Shown: positions 22,167-33,400 of the stretch, in pieces
Position numbering within the stretch: the stretch's first letter is position 1
Layout of the letters: every line of letters starts with the position of its first letter
From: an uncultured Sulfurovum sp.
Lineage (GTDB): Bacteria > Campylobacterota > Campylobacteria > Campylobacterales > Sulfurovaceae
Reading direction: 5' to 3'
Assembly: GCA_902727895.1 (NCBI GenBank)
Contig: CACVAP010000045.1
Span: 1 to 33,402 of the forward strand
Length of the DNA stretch: 33,402 nucleotides
The notes under the pieces: generated by a model
What the model was told of the DNA's origin: nothing
The model's database searches: none
The model's input: the letters and a program-made list of their open reading frames with translations, nothing else
Translations under genes and position numbers: made by a program

Positions 22167-22928
22167 CTAACCCTCACCCATCGTCAAAACACTCTCAACA
22201 TCCTCATACCCATAAATCTCATAAGCTTCATTCTTCGCCAATATCGTATACCCTGCCATTCTATCTGCCAGTTCATTTCCTTCAAAACCAGCGTGACCTT
22301 TGACATGTTTAACAAGCACACGTTCTTTTAATGTTTCATAAAGTGCATGAGCTTCTTGAATGATTTCAAGGTTCTTAATCTCTCCACCCTTTTTCTTCCA
22401 GCCCTTTTCTTTCCAAGAGTATGCCCATTTTGTAATGCAGTCGATGCTGTATTTTGAATCACAACAAATGCTCACTTTTGAATCCTCTGATTCTTCTGCA
22501 AGTAGCAAAGCTTTATGTAAAGCATTAAGTTCAGCCGTGTTGTTTGTCCCCATCTCTTTGTATTGACCGTAGAGTAAAGTTGGTTTTTCAGCCCCATCAT
22601 AAACAGCCAAACCAGAACCTGACCTACCAGGGTTTCCTTTACAAGCACCATCACAATAAATGGTTATGTCTGCTCCATCTGACTTAGTAAGATAGGCTTC
22701 TTTTACTTCTACTTTAGGTTCTGCCTTTTTATCTTTATGATACTGTGCAAGAAGTTTATAGTTCGCTATTATCTGCGCTTGAACACTTGACTCAAAAGCA
22801 CCTCGTAAAAGTAAAAATAAATTGGCATTTGCTTGACTTATCTCTTCACTTTGTATTAGTCCCTGTTGTGCCTCATTTAACTCACCATCAACTTTTCCTA
22901 AAGCCATAAAATTTTCATCTATTTTCAT
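22167..22928 (-). CDS. rnhA: Ribonuclease HI with N-terminal extension
   Basis: This 253-residue protein has a C-terminal RNase HI domain that cuts RNA in RNA-DNA hybrids. Catalytic residues are visible: Asp93 in YCDGACKGNPG, Glu133 in TNNTAELNAL, Asp157 in CCDSKYS, His212 in KGHAG and Asp222 in NELADRMA. The first 80 residues are a helical extension without the aromatic pattern of the eukaryotic hybrid-binding domain. Its ATG overlaps the stop codon of yejE by one base (TAATG), so it belongs to the transporter operon by translation coupling. The role of the extension is unknown. Confidence 0.93.
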   Translation of the reverse strand: MKIDENFMALGKVDGELNEAQQGLIQSEEISQANANLFLLLRGAFESSVQAQIIANYKLLAQYHKDKKAEPKVEVKEAYLTKSDGADITIYCDGACKGNPGRSGSGLAVYDGAEKPTLLYGQYKEMGTNNTAELNALHKALLLAEESEDSKVSICCDSKYSIDCITKWAYSWKEKGWKKKGGEIKNLEIIQEAHALYETLKERVLVKHVKGHAGFEGNELADRMAGYTILAKNEAYEIYGYEDVESVLTMGEG

Positions 22929-24226
22929 TAAACATTATTCCTTGGGTCTAAAACGGTTTGAATCCTATCAGAAAACAGATTCGCTGCCAATACCAAGACA
23001 AACATAAAGACAAAAGCAGAAAACAAAGACCACCAAACCATAGGCTCTCTTGCCATCTCTAGCCTTGCTTGGTTAATCATATTTCCCCAAGAGTGCATAC
23101 TTGGATCCACCCCAACACCTACGTAAGAGAGTACAGCTTCTGCTAAGACCAAACCTGAAAAATCCAACACAACAGCAATAAGAATAATATGCATCAAGTT
23201 TGGAATAATATGTTTACGAATAATCGAAAACTTACTCACACCAAATGCCTTAGCAGCTGTTACAAACTCTACCTGTGATATCTTCAATGTCTCAGCTCTC
23301 AGTAATCTACAAAGCCCAGTCCAAGAAGTAATACCCAAAATCAAAACTAAGAAAAGTAAACGCAAGTCCGAACGTTCTTCTGTGGTTTCAAACCATTGTG
23401 GGTTATTATCCATAAGTACTTGCGTAAGTAACACAGCAGCAGCAATGAGTAAAACACCCGGGATAGAGCTTAACGTAGTATATATATACTGAATAAGATC
23501 ATCAATCCAACCTCTAAAAAGTCCAGCTGAAACACCTAAAAAAATTGCCAATGGAAGCGTAACTAAAGTCGTTAACACACCAATAAGAACACCCGTTCTA
23601 ATACTCTTTAAACTTTGATACAGTACATCTCCACCGACTTTATCTGTTCCCAAAACATGATAGTCAAAACTCAATAGATAAAGCCAAGTAAACACAATCA
23701 CGATAACTGTTAACGTCACATAAGCAGCATTCCAAGCAATCACATCTTTCACACCTTTTCGCTTTCGCCAAATCACATGTAAAGAAACCAATACAATACT
23801 TATCATCATCCCTACTAAAAAGGCATAAGCTGTCGCATTAAAAATACTTGTCTCATTCACATACTTTAAAGGTAAATTAATCTGCTTTGTCACCCCATCT
23901 TCACTGACAATGGACTTGGTATACTCTACTGTTGCAAATGGTGATGAATAGGTTCTTTCAACTTCAGTAATACGATGTTCAAATGCCATGTCAAGGAGAC
24001 TCACTATTTGCGTACTCTTCTCTTTATAGAAATGAACCGAATCTAAAAGAGCAAATAAAAGGTAGACCAAAAGAACCATAGCCGAAATCATGGCTACTGA
24101 TGACTTAAAAATAGCCGTCCATTGTTTTTGAACCTGTGGCGAACGTGAAATTACAAAACCCCAAGCTATCAAAGCCACAACCAAAATCCAAACCATGATG
24201 TCTGTCCACAAAAATGTTAAAGTCAT
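22928..24226 (-). CDS. yejE: Peptide ABC transporter permease (YejE-like, long form)
   Basis: This 432-residue membrane protein has the transmembrane and EAA-loop features of the DppC/YejE permease family. The EAA loop reads FVTAAKAFGVSKFSIIRKHI, followed by PNLMHIILIAVVLDFSGLVLAEAVLSYVGVGVDPSMHSWG, the typical C-terminal pattern. It is about 90 residues longer than E. coli YejE; the extra part lies at the N-terminus and holds additional hydrophobic stretches and a periplasmic-type loop (DSVHFYKEKSTQIVSLLDM). It forms the channel with YejB. One base separates its start from the yejB stop codon, and its own stop codon overlaps the RNase HI start. Confidence 0.92.
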   Translation of the reverse strand: MTLTFLWTDIMVWILVVALIAWGFVISRSPQVQKQWTAIFKSSVAMISAMVLLVYLLFALLDSVHFYKEKSTQIVSLLDMAFEHRITEVERTYSSPFATVEYTKSIVSEDGVTKQINLPLKYVNETSIFNATAYAFLVGMMISIVLVSLHVIWRKRKGVKDVIAWNAAYVTLTVIVIVFTWLYLLSFDYHVLGTDKVGGDVLYQSLKSIRTGVLIGVLTTLVTLPLAIFLGVSAGLFRGWIDDLIQYIYTTLSSIPGVLLIAAAVLLTQVLMDNNPQWFETTEERSDLRLLFLVLILGITSWTGLCRLLRAETLKISQVEFVTAAKAFGVSKFSIIRKHIIPNLMHIILIAVVLDFSGLVLAEAVLSYVGVGVDPSMHSWGNMINQARLEMAREPMVWWSLFSAFVFMFVLVLAANLFSDRIQTVLDPRNNV

Positions 24227-24227
24227 A

Positions 24228-25208
24228 TTACGCTCCCAACTTCACACGAGGGTCAAACAACGTATAAGAAATATCTGTCAAAATTAATCCAATAATATAA
24301 AGTACCGAACCTAAAAAAACCATGGCTTTAACAATGGCAAAATCTTGTGCATGAATAGCATCAATGGTATAAGACCCCAAACCGGGAATCCCAAAAAAAG
24401 ACTCCATAATTAATGACCCCATAAAAAGTGAAGGGATTATAACAACCACTCCTGTCAAAATAGGCAACATTCCATTACGCAACACATGCCCAAAAAGAAC
24501 ACGTAATTCAGACAATCCTTTAGCTCTTGCCGTTCGTACATAGTCTTGGTTTATCTGTTCTAAGAAAATGCTTCTGTACCAACGTACCCCAGAACCTAAG
24601 CCTGCAAATACCCCAATCATAATGGGTAAGATGACAAACTTCACACCTCCCCAACCTCCTTCAAAACCTGAAATAGGCACCCAGTGCCACATTTTAGAAA
24701 AGAGTACTTGCCCAGCGATAATGTAAAAGAGTCCTGAAATAGACATTATCATCACGGCTACGACCATCATACTTGTGTCCAGAGTGGAACCCCGAAAGAG
24801 TACTAAAAGTAATGCCAGCGAGATATTGGTAATAAGTGCAATTATAAAAGTCGGCAAAGCAATAGCAAAAGAAGGCCCCATCCGTTCTCGTATGTCAGCC
24901 CCTATGTTTCGGTTAGCATCTGAAAAACCAAAGTCAAAAGAAAACAATTTAATGGACTCTTGCACAAACAAAGTATCCGTTACTTTACCGACACCCTCAG
25001 CCTGCTCATTTACAAAAAGAGGCTTATCATACCCTTTGTTCACTTTCCAAGCTTCTATCATCTGTGGTGTTACCCGTTTTGCACCAAGCTGTGACCGTGC
25101 CATATCATCAGGGCTGTTTACCATAAAGAACAACATAAAGGTTATGAGGTTTACTCCTATTAAAATAGGAAGGGCATATAGTATTCGTTTTATTATGTAG
25201 GACAACAT
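24228..25208 (-). CDS. yejB: Peptide ABC transporter permease (YejB-like)
   Basis: This 326-residue permease has the DppB/YejB layout: an N-terminal helix (MLSYIIKRILYALPILIGVNLITFMLFFMV), a periplasmic loop containing ARSQLGAKRVTPQMIEAWK, and five further helices. The EAA loop is DYVRTARAKGLSELRVLFGH. The end ISYTLFDPRVKLGA is the usual DPRV(K/R) finish of the family. It pairs with YejE to move peptides delivered by YejA. It follows yejA with no gap and is followed by yejE after one base, so all three are a single translation-coupled operon. Confidence 0.93.
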   Translation of the reverse strand: MLSYIIKRILYALPILIGVNLITFMLFFMVNSPDDMARSQLGAKRVTPQMIEAWKVNKGYDKPLFVNEQAEGVGKVTDTLFVQESIKLFSFDFGFSDANRNIGADIRERMGPSFAIALPTFIIALITNISLALLLVLFRGSTLDTSMMVVAVMIMSISGLFYIIAGQVLFSKMWHWVPISGFEGGWGGVKFVILPIMIGVFAGLGSGVRWYRSIFLEQINQDYVRTARAKGLSELRVLFGHVLRNGMLPILTGVVVIIPSLFMGSLIMESFFGIPGLGSYTIDAIHAQDFAIVKAMVFLGSVLYIIGLILTDISYTLFDPRVKLGA

Positions 25209-27422
25209 CTAGTTTCCTCCTTTTACAACAGCTTTTTGTCGACGCTGATAAGCGCTATAAAGTGGATAAGCTAGCAACAAAGGAACAAGAAAAAAGAGTA
25301 CCAAAGGTAAAAATACAGGTTGGTTCCACTCTTCTTGTTTTTGTGTTCGTAACTTCGCATCAATACGCTTATATTTTAAAGTGTCATCACTCATGGCATG
25401 AGGATAGATGTTTTTAAACCACTCATGATGTAATGCTAAACTCTTAGGGTGTACACCCCAAACCCATGGCGCATCTTCTTGGACGATGGCTATCATTTCC
25501 TTGATTATTTCTAAACGTTGGGGAGAGTCTTCCATGGTTTTCATTTCATGAAAAAGTTTATCAAATTTTGGATTTTTATAATTCGCTGAGTTTACACCTG
25601 CACCATTAGTATCTACAGCACCATTTTTTCCATAAAGTAAAAACAAAAAGTTTTCAGGGTCTGGATAGTCGGCATTCCAACCCCATGAAAAAAGCTGTGC
25701 TTTTCCTTTGTTTACCTTGTCTTGAAAACGATTATAGTCTGTTGCACGAATAACCAGTTGGATTCCTAACTTAGAAAACTGTTTACGTCGCCAATCCATT
25801 GTGGCTCTTTGATCTGGTCCAGAACCTGTGGTATCGTAATTTAAAACCAATGCTTTTCCTGTCTTTTCAGAAATTCCATTAGGATAACCAGCTTCAGTCA
25901 AAAGTCTTTTAGCTACTGTCAAGGACTTCCTAACACGTTCACCATCAATCCAATCATAAACAAAAGGATTTGTACCTTCTTGACCCTCTACATGACCAAA
26001 AATAGAAGGAGGAATAGGACTTTGAGCTGCTATTCCTCTTTCATTACTAAAAATACTAATATACTCTTCTTCATTTTGTGCAATACTAATGGCTTGACGC
26101 AGTTTTTTAGCAGACTCAGAGTAACCACCTACAACAGGGTCAAGCATATTAAACGCTAAGTAAAAGATGCTTGGTTCTACTGAACCTTTGAGCTTCACCC
26201 CTTTTTTAGCCATCTCATCACTCAGTCCCATCTCCCCTACTGATGAAACGCTAATGGCTTTATCAAAGGCTTCAGAAGAAATTCCCGAAGCATCATAGTA
26301 ACCTTGTAAAAACTTATTCCATAAAGGGATGCCTTCTTTTTCTAACGAATACACCACTTCATTTATGAAAGGTACTTTTTTACCAGCATCTTCGAGTAAT
26401 TCTTTTGGGACATTTGATTGTTCTATTTCTTCTTTAGTCAAGGTAGGATAAAAAACATCTCTATAGTTAGAATTGACAGCCAATCGTACTTGTTTATTTG
26501 GATTATTTTCAGCCAAATAGTAAGCACCTGTTCCGATAGGCGAAGTATTAAGCGTAATGTTCTTAGCTATCAGCTCTTTTTGCGCATAAAATAATTCAGC
26601 TTCCCAAGGAATAGGCGCAAAGAAATTCATACTCATCCAATACAAAAACTGAGGGTACTTACCTTTAATTAATATACTAAAAGTCTGCTCGTCTAAAACT
26701 TTTACACCTTCTATCTTATAAGATTTTAAATCTACTTTTTCTTTATTTTTTTTCTTCTCTTTAACTACTTTAGTAATCTCTTTTGAAAAGTCTTCTAAAC
26801 CTACTATATATGTTTGAATTGTGTCTAAAATGGGTGAATTATTTTGACGGACAGCCATACGTTTTATGGCATAAGCATAGTCATCTGCTGTAAGTGTTCG
26901 TGTTCCTACATTTTCAAAATTATCAAGGCTATCTATGTCAGAAAACTGCTCTGCTTTTAAATTTCGATTTTCTTCTACAAAACAAGGATGATTCTGATAC
27001 AAAATACCTTTTTGTAAAGAGAAAGTATATTTAGAAAAAGCAACCTCTTTACTCTCTTCTTTAACTTCTTTTTTGTTCTTATCTAAGTAAATAATCTCAG
27101 GCATTTTAGTTAAGGTCAAAGGCTCTAAAACATAAGGTCTTTTCAAAAAATTATAGCCCACCACAGGTTCATAAATATGAGAAATAATTACTGATTCACG
27201 CTTTGAGTAAGAACGTACAGGATCTAAATTTTTGTAGGCTAAATTAAATGAGCTAAAAAGTGTGTTTTTATTTCTTTTCTCAGCATTGTGTGGAGAGTTC
27301 CAAACATTGGCATAAAGTGAAGTGCTAAATAAAAGATATATGATTAAAGATAATAGTTTTTTCATCCCATTATTGTAGTGAAAGTTGCTTAATAAGCATG
27401 GGATTACAAGTATTTTAAACAC
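25209..27422 (-). CDS. yejA: Peptide ABC transporter substrate-binding protein (YejA-like, with C-terminal TM)
   Basis: This 737-residue protein is a large SBP_bac_5 binding protein. The sorted signal peptide region is MKKLLSLIIYLLFSTSLYA. The rest has family blocks such as SPIGTGAYYLAENNPNKQVRL, FNMLDPVVGGYSESAKKLRQA, RVRKSLTVAKRLLTEAGYPNG and FSWGWNADYPDPENFLFLLYG. Unlike typical binding proteins, it ends in a hydrophobic segment (PLVLFFLVPLLLAYPLYSAY) and a basic tail, so it should stay tethered in the inner membrane. The start is ambiguous: GTG at 27422 has a GGAG site four bases before it, while ATG at 27365 gives a cleaner signal peptide. A small hairpin could hide the GTG's ribosome site. 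Confidence 0.9.
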   Translation of the reverse strand: MFKILVIPCLLSNFHYNNGMKKLLSLIIYLLFSTSLYANVWNSPHNAEKRNKNTLFSSFNLAYKNLDPVRSYSKRESVIISHIYEPVVGYNFLKRPYVLEPLTLTKMPEIIYLDKNKKEVKEESKEVAFSKYTFSLQKGILYQNHPCFVEENRNLKAEQFSDIDSLDNFENVGTRTLTADDYAYAIKRMAVRQNNSPILDTIQTYIVGLEDFSKEITKVVKEKKKNKEKVDLKSYKIEGVKVLDEQTFSILIKGKYPQFLYWMSMNFFAPIPWEAELFYAQKELIAKNITLNTSPIGTGAYYLAENNPNKQVRLAVNSNYRDVFYPTLTKEEIEQSNVPKELLEDAGKKVPFINEVVYSLEKEGIPLWNKFLQGYYDASGISSEAFDKAISVSSVGEMGLSDEMAKKGVKLKGSVEPSIFYLAFNMLDPVVGGYSESAKKLRQAISIAQNEEEYISIFSNERGIAAQSPIPPSIFGHVEGQEGTNPFVYDWIDGERVRKSLTVAKRLLTEAGYPNGISEKTGKALVLNYDTTGSGPDQRATMDWRRKQFSKLGIQLVIRATDYNRFQDKVNKGKAQLFSWGWNADYPDPENFLFLLYGKNGAVDTNGAGVNSANYKNPKFDKLFHEMKTMEDSPQRLEIIKEMIAIVQEDAPWVWGVHPKSLALHHEWFKNIYPHAMSDDTLKYKRIDAKLRTQKQEEWNQPVFLPLVLFFLVPLLLAYPLYSAYQRRQKAVVKGGN

Positions 27423-27473
27423 AACTCTCCAAATTAATGGAGAATTATATTTAAGCTAAATAGACTATTTATT

Positions 27474-30400
27474 CTACTCTTTTCGAAAAAGAAGTGCCCC
27501 AAATAGGCTTCCAAGTAAAACTATTAAAATTAAACTTGTAGTACTAAATGAAGAAACATTATCTGACTCATATGTTTCACAATCCTCTACAGCATCTTCA
27601 GTTACCTCAGCAACCACTGATTGATTTAAAACAATACTCGCATCTGTCTCTATTTCATTACCTTCATTATCAAAGACTCTATATCCAATAGGTGTTGGGT
27701 CAACAAGAGGTACATCAGCTTCAGCACGATAAGTAATTGAACCATCATCGTTTACACTCCATGTTCCTTGACCTGGCACCTCTAGGTTCTTAGCATCATC
27801 AGAAAGTACAGCCGTTGGATGTCTTTCTGCAAACCCTTCAGGTAATTTAATAAGTACAGACTCTGTATCTAAGTCCCCACTGTCATTTTCAAGTACTTCT
27901 ACTGTTACAGGTTCAGATAAATCTGCTATTCGTGTATCAGGTCTCGCTATAGCAAGATAATTAACACTTACTGATGCAGTCTCTAATCTATCTCCATTAG
28001 AGTTTTCTAATGAGTAAGTAATATCACTTGGATTACCTTCAAACCCATCTTCTGGTGTAAAAATAATTTCATTGTTACTGTTAATACTCCATGTACCTTC
28101 TCCATCAACTACTAAACTCTCACCCATAGTATCCGTACCAGTAATTTGTAATGTTTCTCTATTTTGTCCTGATAAATCATCATTTGCTAGAACATCTACT
28201 GTTGCTACAGTTCCAAACTCAACACCTGAGACAACATCAGCCAATAATTGAGCGTTAAACTCTCTATAGTTAGGAATATTATTTTCATCTGTGTCTGGTA
28301 ATTCTGTTACAGGAAGTAATGTATCTTCTGTATCAATCATACCATCATTATTTTCATCTTCTCCACCTGCTTCTATAATATCTTTTTTACCATCATTATC
28401 TGAATCTAACTCTCTGTAATCAGGTAAGTTATCTTTGTCTGAATCCAATGGTTCAGTAATTGGTGTTACAGCCGTCGGTATGCCATCAACATCCACATTA
28501 CCATCTATCATTCCATCGTTATCTTCATCATTACTTACTGGAACACCAGCTTCAACTAGGTCTGATAATCCATCATTATCAGAATCAACATCTTGGAAGT
28601 CATCTTTTCCATCGGTATCAGTATCAGGAATCAATAATAAAGTTACTAATCGTCCACTATTCTCATCACTTGGATTATTAGCTGTTCTTGGCGAAGCATC
28701 TACCACATCAGCTAAACCATCTCTATCACTGTCTTGTGCATCATCTACTCTTCCATCATTATTACTATCTATTCCAAGCGCTTCTACAATGTCTAAAATT
28801 CCATCATTATCTGAATCCAAATCAAGTGAATCAATCACCCCATCAGCATCCGTATCTCTACTAGCATCCCCTTTAGCCTCTACGGTATCAGGAATTCCAT
28901 CATTATCATCATCAATATCATGAGCATCGACAATGCCATCTCCATCAGAATCAAGTGCAATGCCTGTTCCAAAAATTGTATCTTGACTGTCTGTTACATC
29001 AGGAATACCATCATTATCACTATCTGTACCATCATCAATGATTCCATCTTCATTAGCATCAACGACAACTGGTAAATTATCATTATTTGGTTCTAACACA
29101 TCAGGCGTATTATCTCCATCGCTATCAGGAATAGCACTTCCATCAACCAAGTCACCTTCTACATCAACAATTCCATCTTTATTTTCATCTAATCCTTCTA
29201 CTTCATCTACGTCTGTCAATCCATCATTATCTGAATCTAAATCTCTGTAATCAGGAACCCCATCTGTGTCAGTATCTCTAGGATTACTTATTGGTGTTGT
29301 TACTATTGGTATTCCATTCTCATCAACAGAACCATCTATCATTCCATCACTGTCTGCATCATTAGAAGCAGGAGTTCCTGCTTCTACCATATCACTTAGT
29401 GCATCATTGTCTGAGTCAACATCTTGGAAGTCTCTTTTACTGTCTCCATCGGTATCAACTGGTGTTACCGTTCCCAATGAAAGTGCATCACTGTCATCAG
29501 CATCAGCACTCTCCATAAGCCCATCATTGTCAGCATCTGTTGTTGAATCTAAAATTCCATCATTATTGGTGTCAACTGTTGCTACATCTTGACCACTTTC
29601 AAGTAAATCTAAAATTCCATCATTATCTGAATCTAAATCCAATCTATCAAGAACACCATCACCATCCGTATCTAAGTCTGCATTACCATTTTCTTCTACT
29701 TCATCGGTAATACCATCATTATCATCATCAATATCATAAACATCTGTAATACCATCATTATCTGAATCTAGTTCTGCTGTGGTAGCAAATGTATCTGGTC
29801 TTCCATCCGTAATATTTGGAATTCCATCGCCATCTGTATCATTATTGTCATCAATGATTCCATCACCATTTCCATCAATGGCTATTGGTAAATTATCATT
29901 ATTTGGCTCTAATGGATCGGATGTTCCATCTGTATCTTCATCTGGAATCGCTGTTGGGTCAACAAAACTACTGTTTGGTGTATCATCTAAACCATCACCA
30001 TTTTCATCAACTCCTCCTGCTTCTTCTACATCAGTCAATCCATCATTATCTGAATCTAAATCTCTATAGTCAGGCACACTATCACCATCAGTATTTCTTG
30101 GTGTTGTTACAGGTGTTGTAGCTGTTGGTATACCATTTTCATCTACAGGTCCATCTATCATGCCATCGTTATCTGTATCATTTGTTGCTGGGATACCTAC
30201 TTCAGTTAAATCTGTCATTCCATCATTATCTGAATCTACATCTTGGAAATCTCTTGTGCTATCTCCATCTGTATCTATTGGGGTTACTATTCCTTCTGAA
30301 TTGGCATCATTATCATTAGCATCAGCACTGTCCATCACACCATCATTGTCATTATCTATTGTTGAGTCAAGAACTCCATCATTGTTTGTATCAACTACGG

Positions 30401-33400
30401 CTGGGTCTTGTCCACTCTCTAATAAATCTAAAATTCCATCATTATCTGAATCTAAGTCTAATCTATCAGGAATTCCATCACTATCAGTATCAAGATCAAC
30501 TGTTCCTTGCTCTTCTACCATATCTAAAATTCCATCATTATCATCATCTAAATCATCACTATCTAAAATTCCATCTTTGTCTGTATCAAGTAACACCGTT
30601 ACACTCACATTCACATCAGCACAGTTACTTGGGTTTAGTATTTCACATACGGTATATGTCTCTGTATATGTTCCAGCTACTGTATTGGCTGGAACGGTTA
30701 CTTCACCTGTAGTTGCGTTAATATCAAGTTCTGGTGTTGTATCTGTTACATTCGTAATATTTACATCTGTTCCAATTGTTACTGGACTTCCATTTAAGGT
30801 ATCATTATCTGTAACATCTGAAATGACTACGCCACCCTCTGTTCCATTTACTGAATTGTTTGTGTCTACCATTCCATTTAGGGTTGCAGCATCTACTTTA
30901 ATCGTTGCATTTGCTTCATCACAGTTAGTGTCATTAAGTACTTCACAAATCTCATATCCAACATAGTAAGTTCCTGCTGGTGTATTGGCTGGAACAGTTA
31001 ATGTTCCATTAGCTTCTAATGTTGCTGTTGTACTTAAATTTGTATCAGCTGTTAAACTAATACTAATATCACCATCATTAACATCCACACCATTTAAGCT
31101 GTCATTACTGGCTGTTGTAACATCTCCTGCTACTCCACCAAGTAAACCATTAATGCTTGCTCCTGTTAAGTCATCATCAATCGCATCAATTAGAGCTGCA
31201 TCTACGGTTACATTAATATCTCTTGTTACACAGTTACTTGGATTTAATCTTTCACATACGGTATAAGTCGCTGAATAATCTCCTGCTTCTGTTCCTTCTG
31301 GTACTGATACTTCTCCTGTTGTTGCATTAACTTCTAAAATAGAACTGTTATTAAAAGTAATAATCACATCACTTACTGTAATTGGACTCCCATTTAAGGT
31401 ATCTCCTGTTAAGACATTAAGGACATTACTTCCACCTGTATATCCATTTACTGAATTATTGGCATCGTTTGTTCCTGCAATTGTTGCTGAATTTACTTCT
31501 ACGGTTACATTCGCTTCATCACAGTTTGTTGGATTTAACTTCTCACAGATTTCATACGCTACATAGTATGTTCCAACTGCTGTATTCCCTACTATAGATA
31601 ATGTTCCATTCTCATCTACACTTGGAGCTGTACTTAAGTTTGTATCTCCTGTTAACCTAATGTTAATATCATTATCATCTACAAGAATACTATTTAAAGT
31701 ATCGTTTCCTGTAATGTCGCCTACCTCTCCACCTACTAGTCCGTTTACTCCTCCGATGAAACTATCATCTATGGCATCTATTATTGGGAAAGCACCATCT
31801 CTATAATCCAAATCTTTTGCTGTAGCATTCGCATCTGAACCATTGGCTAAAGTATCATTATCACTGTCATCTAAAGTAAATACATTGCCTTCATATGCTT
31901 TTCCATTCGTGTCATTATAATCATCTGCATTTTCAGCCCAAGAAGCTAAACCATTGGTTCCTACTATGGCATTTGTAACAGGACAGGTTGAAATGGCATC
32001 ATTATTTTCTACACAGTCGCTAATATTATCATCATCACTATCTGTGTCTAAATAATCTGATGTGTTGTCTTCATCTGTATCTACTGGAACTAATCCATTT
32101 ACTCCATAAATACCAGACCATGTTCCATTAGCATCAACTAGCCCACTTGTTGGTATAAATCCATTGGTTGTTTGAGCTTCTACATTATCTGGAATTCCAT
32201 CATTATCAGAATCCAAATCAAGATAATTTGCAATCGAATCATTATCTGTATCTAAATGCTTATCACAATAATTAAAATTTGAAAAAGTTAATTGAGCACC
32301 CATTACTTTATCTGTATTTCTATGTGAAATAACAATTTTTGTCACCTCACCCTTAATACATAATTTAAAAGCACCATCATCTGAATTAGCTGGGGATAAA
32401 GTATTTCCTACAAAAGTTTTCAATCCATCATAGGTTAAAGTTCCAGAATTAAGTAATGTAATGTTTGAAGCATCATATACTATCTCTTCTGTTCCATTGA
32501 AGATAGTAATAATCAACTCTTCAATTGATGGGTCATTATCAATGTCTCCAATTGTAAAACATGGATTAACAACACCAACACCATAATCAATTTCAATCGT
32601 ATTCGGATTAACATTAGAGGTATTTGTTAATCCCATTACATAGCCTTCAGTATTACTTCCTGTAATTCCATCATCTTCATATCTAAAATAATTTAATGAA
32701 GCTCCCAAACCAGGAGTAACAGTAATTGTTGGTGAGACAGAACCTAAAGTAGCAATATTAGCTGGATTTGATATTGTACTGCCATCAGCATAACTACCAT
32801 TTAAAGATAAACTACTCATACTACATAAGAATTCATCTACATCTAATACCCCATCATTATCATCATCAAGGTCAATAGCATCAATAACTCCATCGCCATC
32901 TGTATCAGAAGTAATTGTAATATTTACATTTGCCGTAACAGTTTCAGTTCCATCACTAGCTTCATAAGCAAACGTACTAGTTCCACTATATCCACTATCA
33001 GGAACAAATGTAATATTACCATCAGTAGCTACTTGTACCACACCATTAGGAACAGTAACATTTTGTTCACTCCCTGTAAGTACTACACCATTAATTCTTG
33101 TAATGCTTAAAGTATCTCCTACATCACTATCACTCACTAAAGAAAGTAAATCAATGATTGTTGTACTTCCTGTATCAATCGTACGGGTTACATCCGTAGC
33201 AACTGGTGGATTATTAAAGAAAATATTATCTCTATAATCCAAATCCCTAGTCGTCGCATTCGCATCTGAACCATTAGCTAAAGTATCGTTATCACTATCA
33301 TCTAATGTAAAGTCTGTTCCATCATTGGCTAAACCATTTACATCAGTATAATCATCTGTACTCTCTGCCCATGATACTAATCCATTAATTCCTACATCTG

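Noticed and set aside
28400-30560. Regularly spaced identical short DNA segments resembling a CRISPR array
   Set aside because: The segments are in frame, encode Asp-rich TSP3 motifs, and the spacing follows the protein repeat; there are no unique spacers.
28435-30966. Several plus-strand open frames rich in Ser, Pro and Leu or His
   Set aside because: They are the antisense of the Asp/Asn-rich repeats of the minus-strand gene, with no ribosome sites and only repetitive composition.
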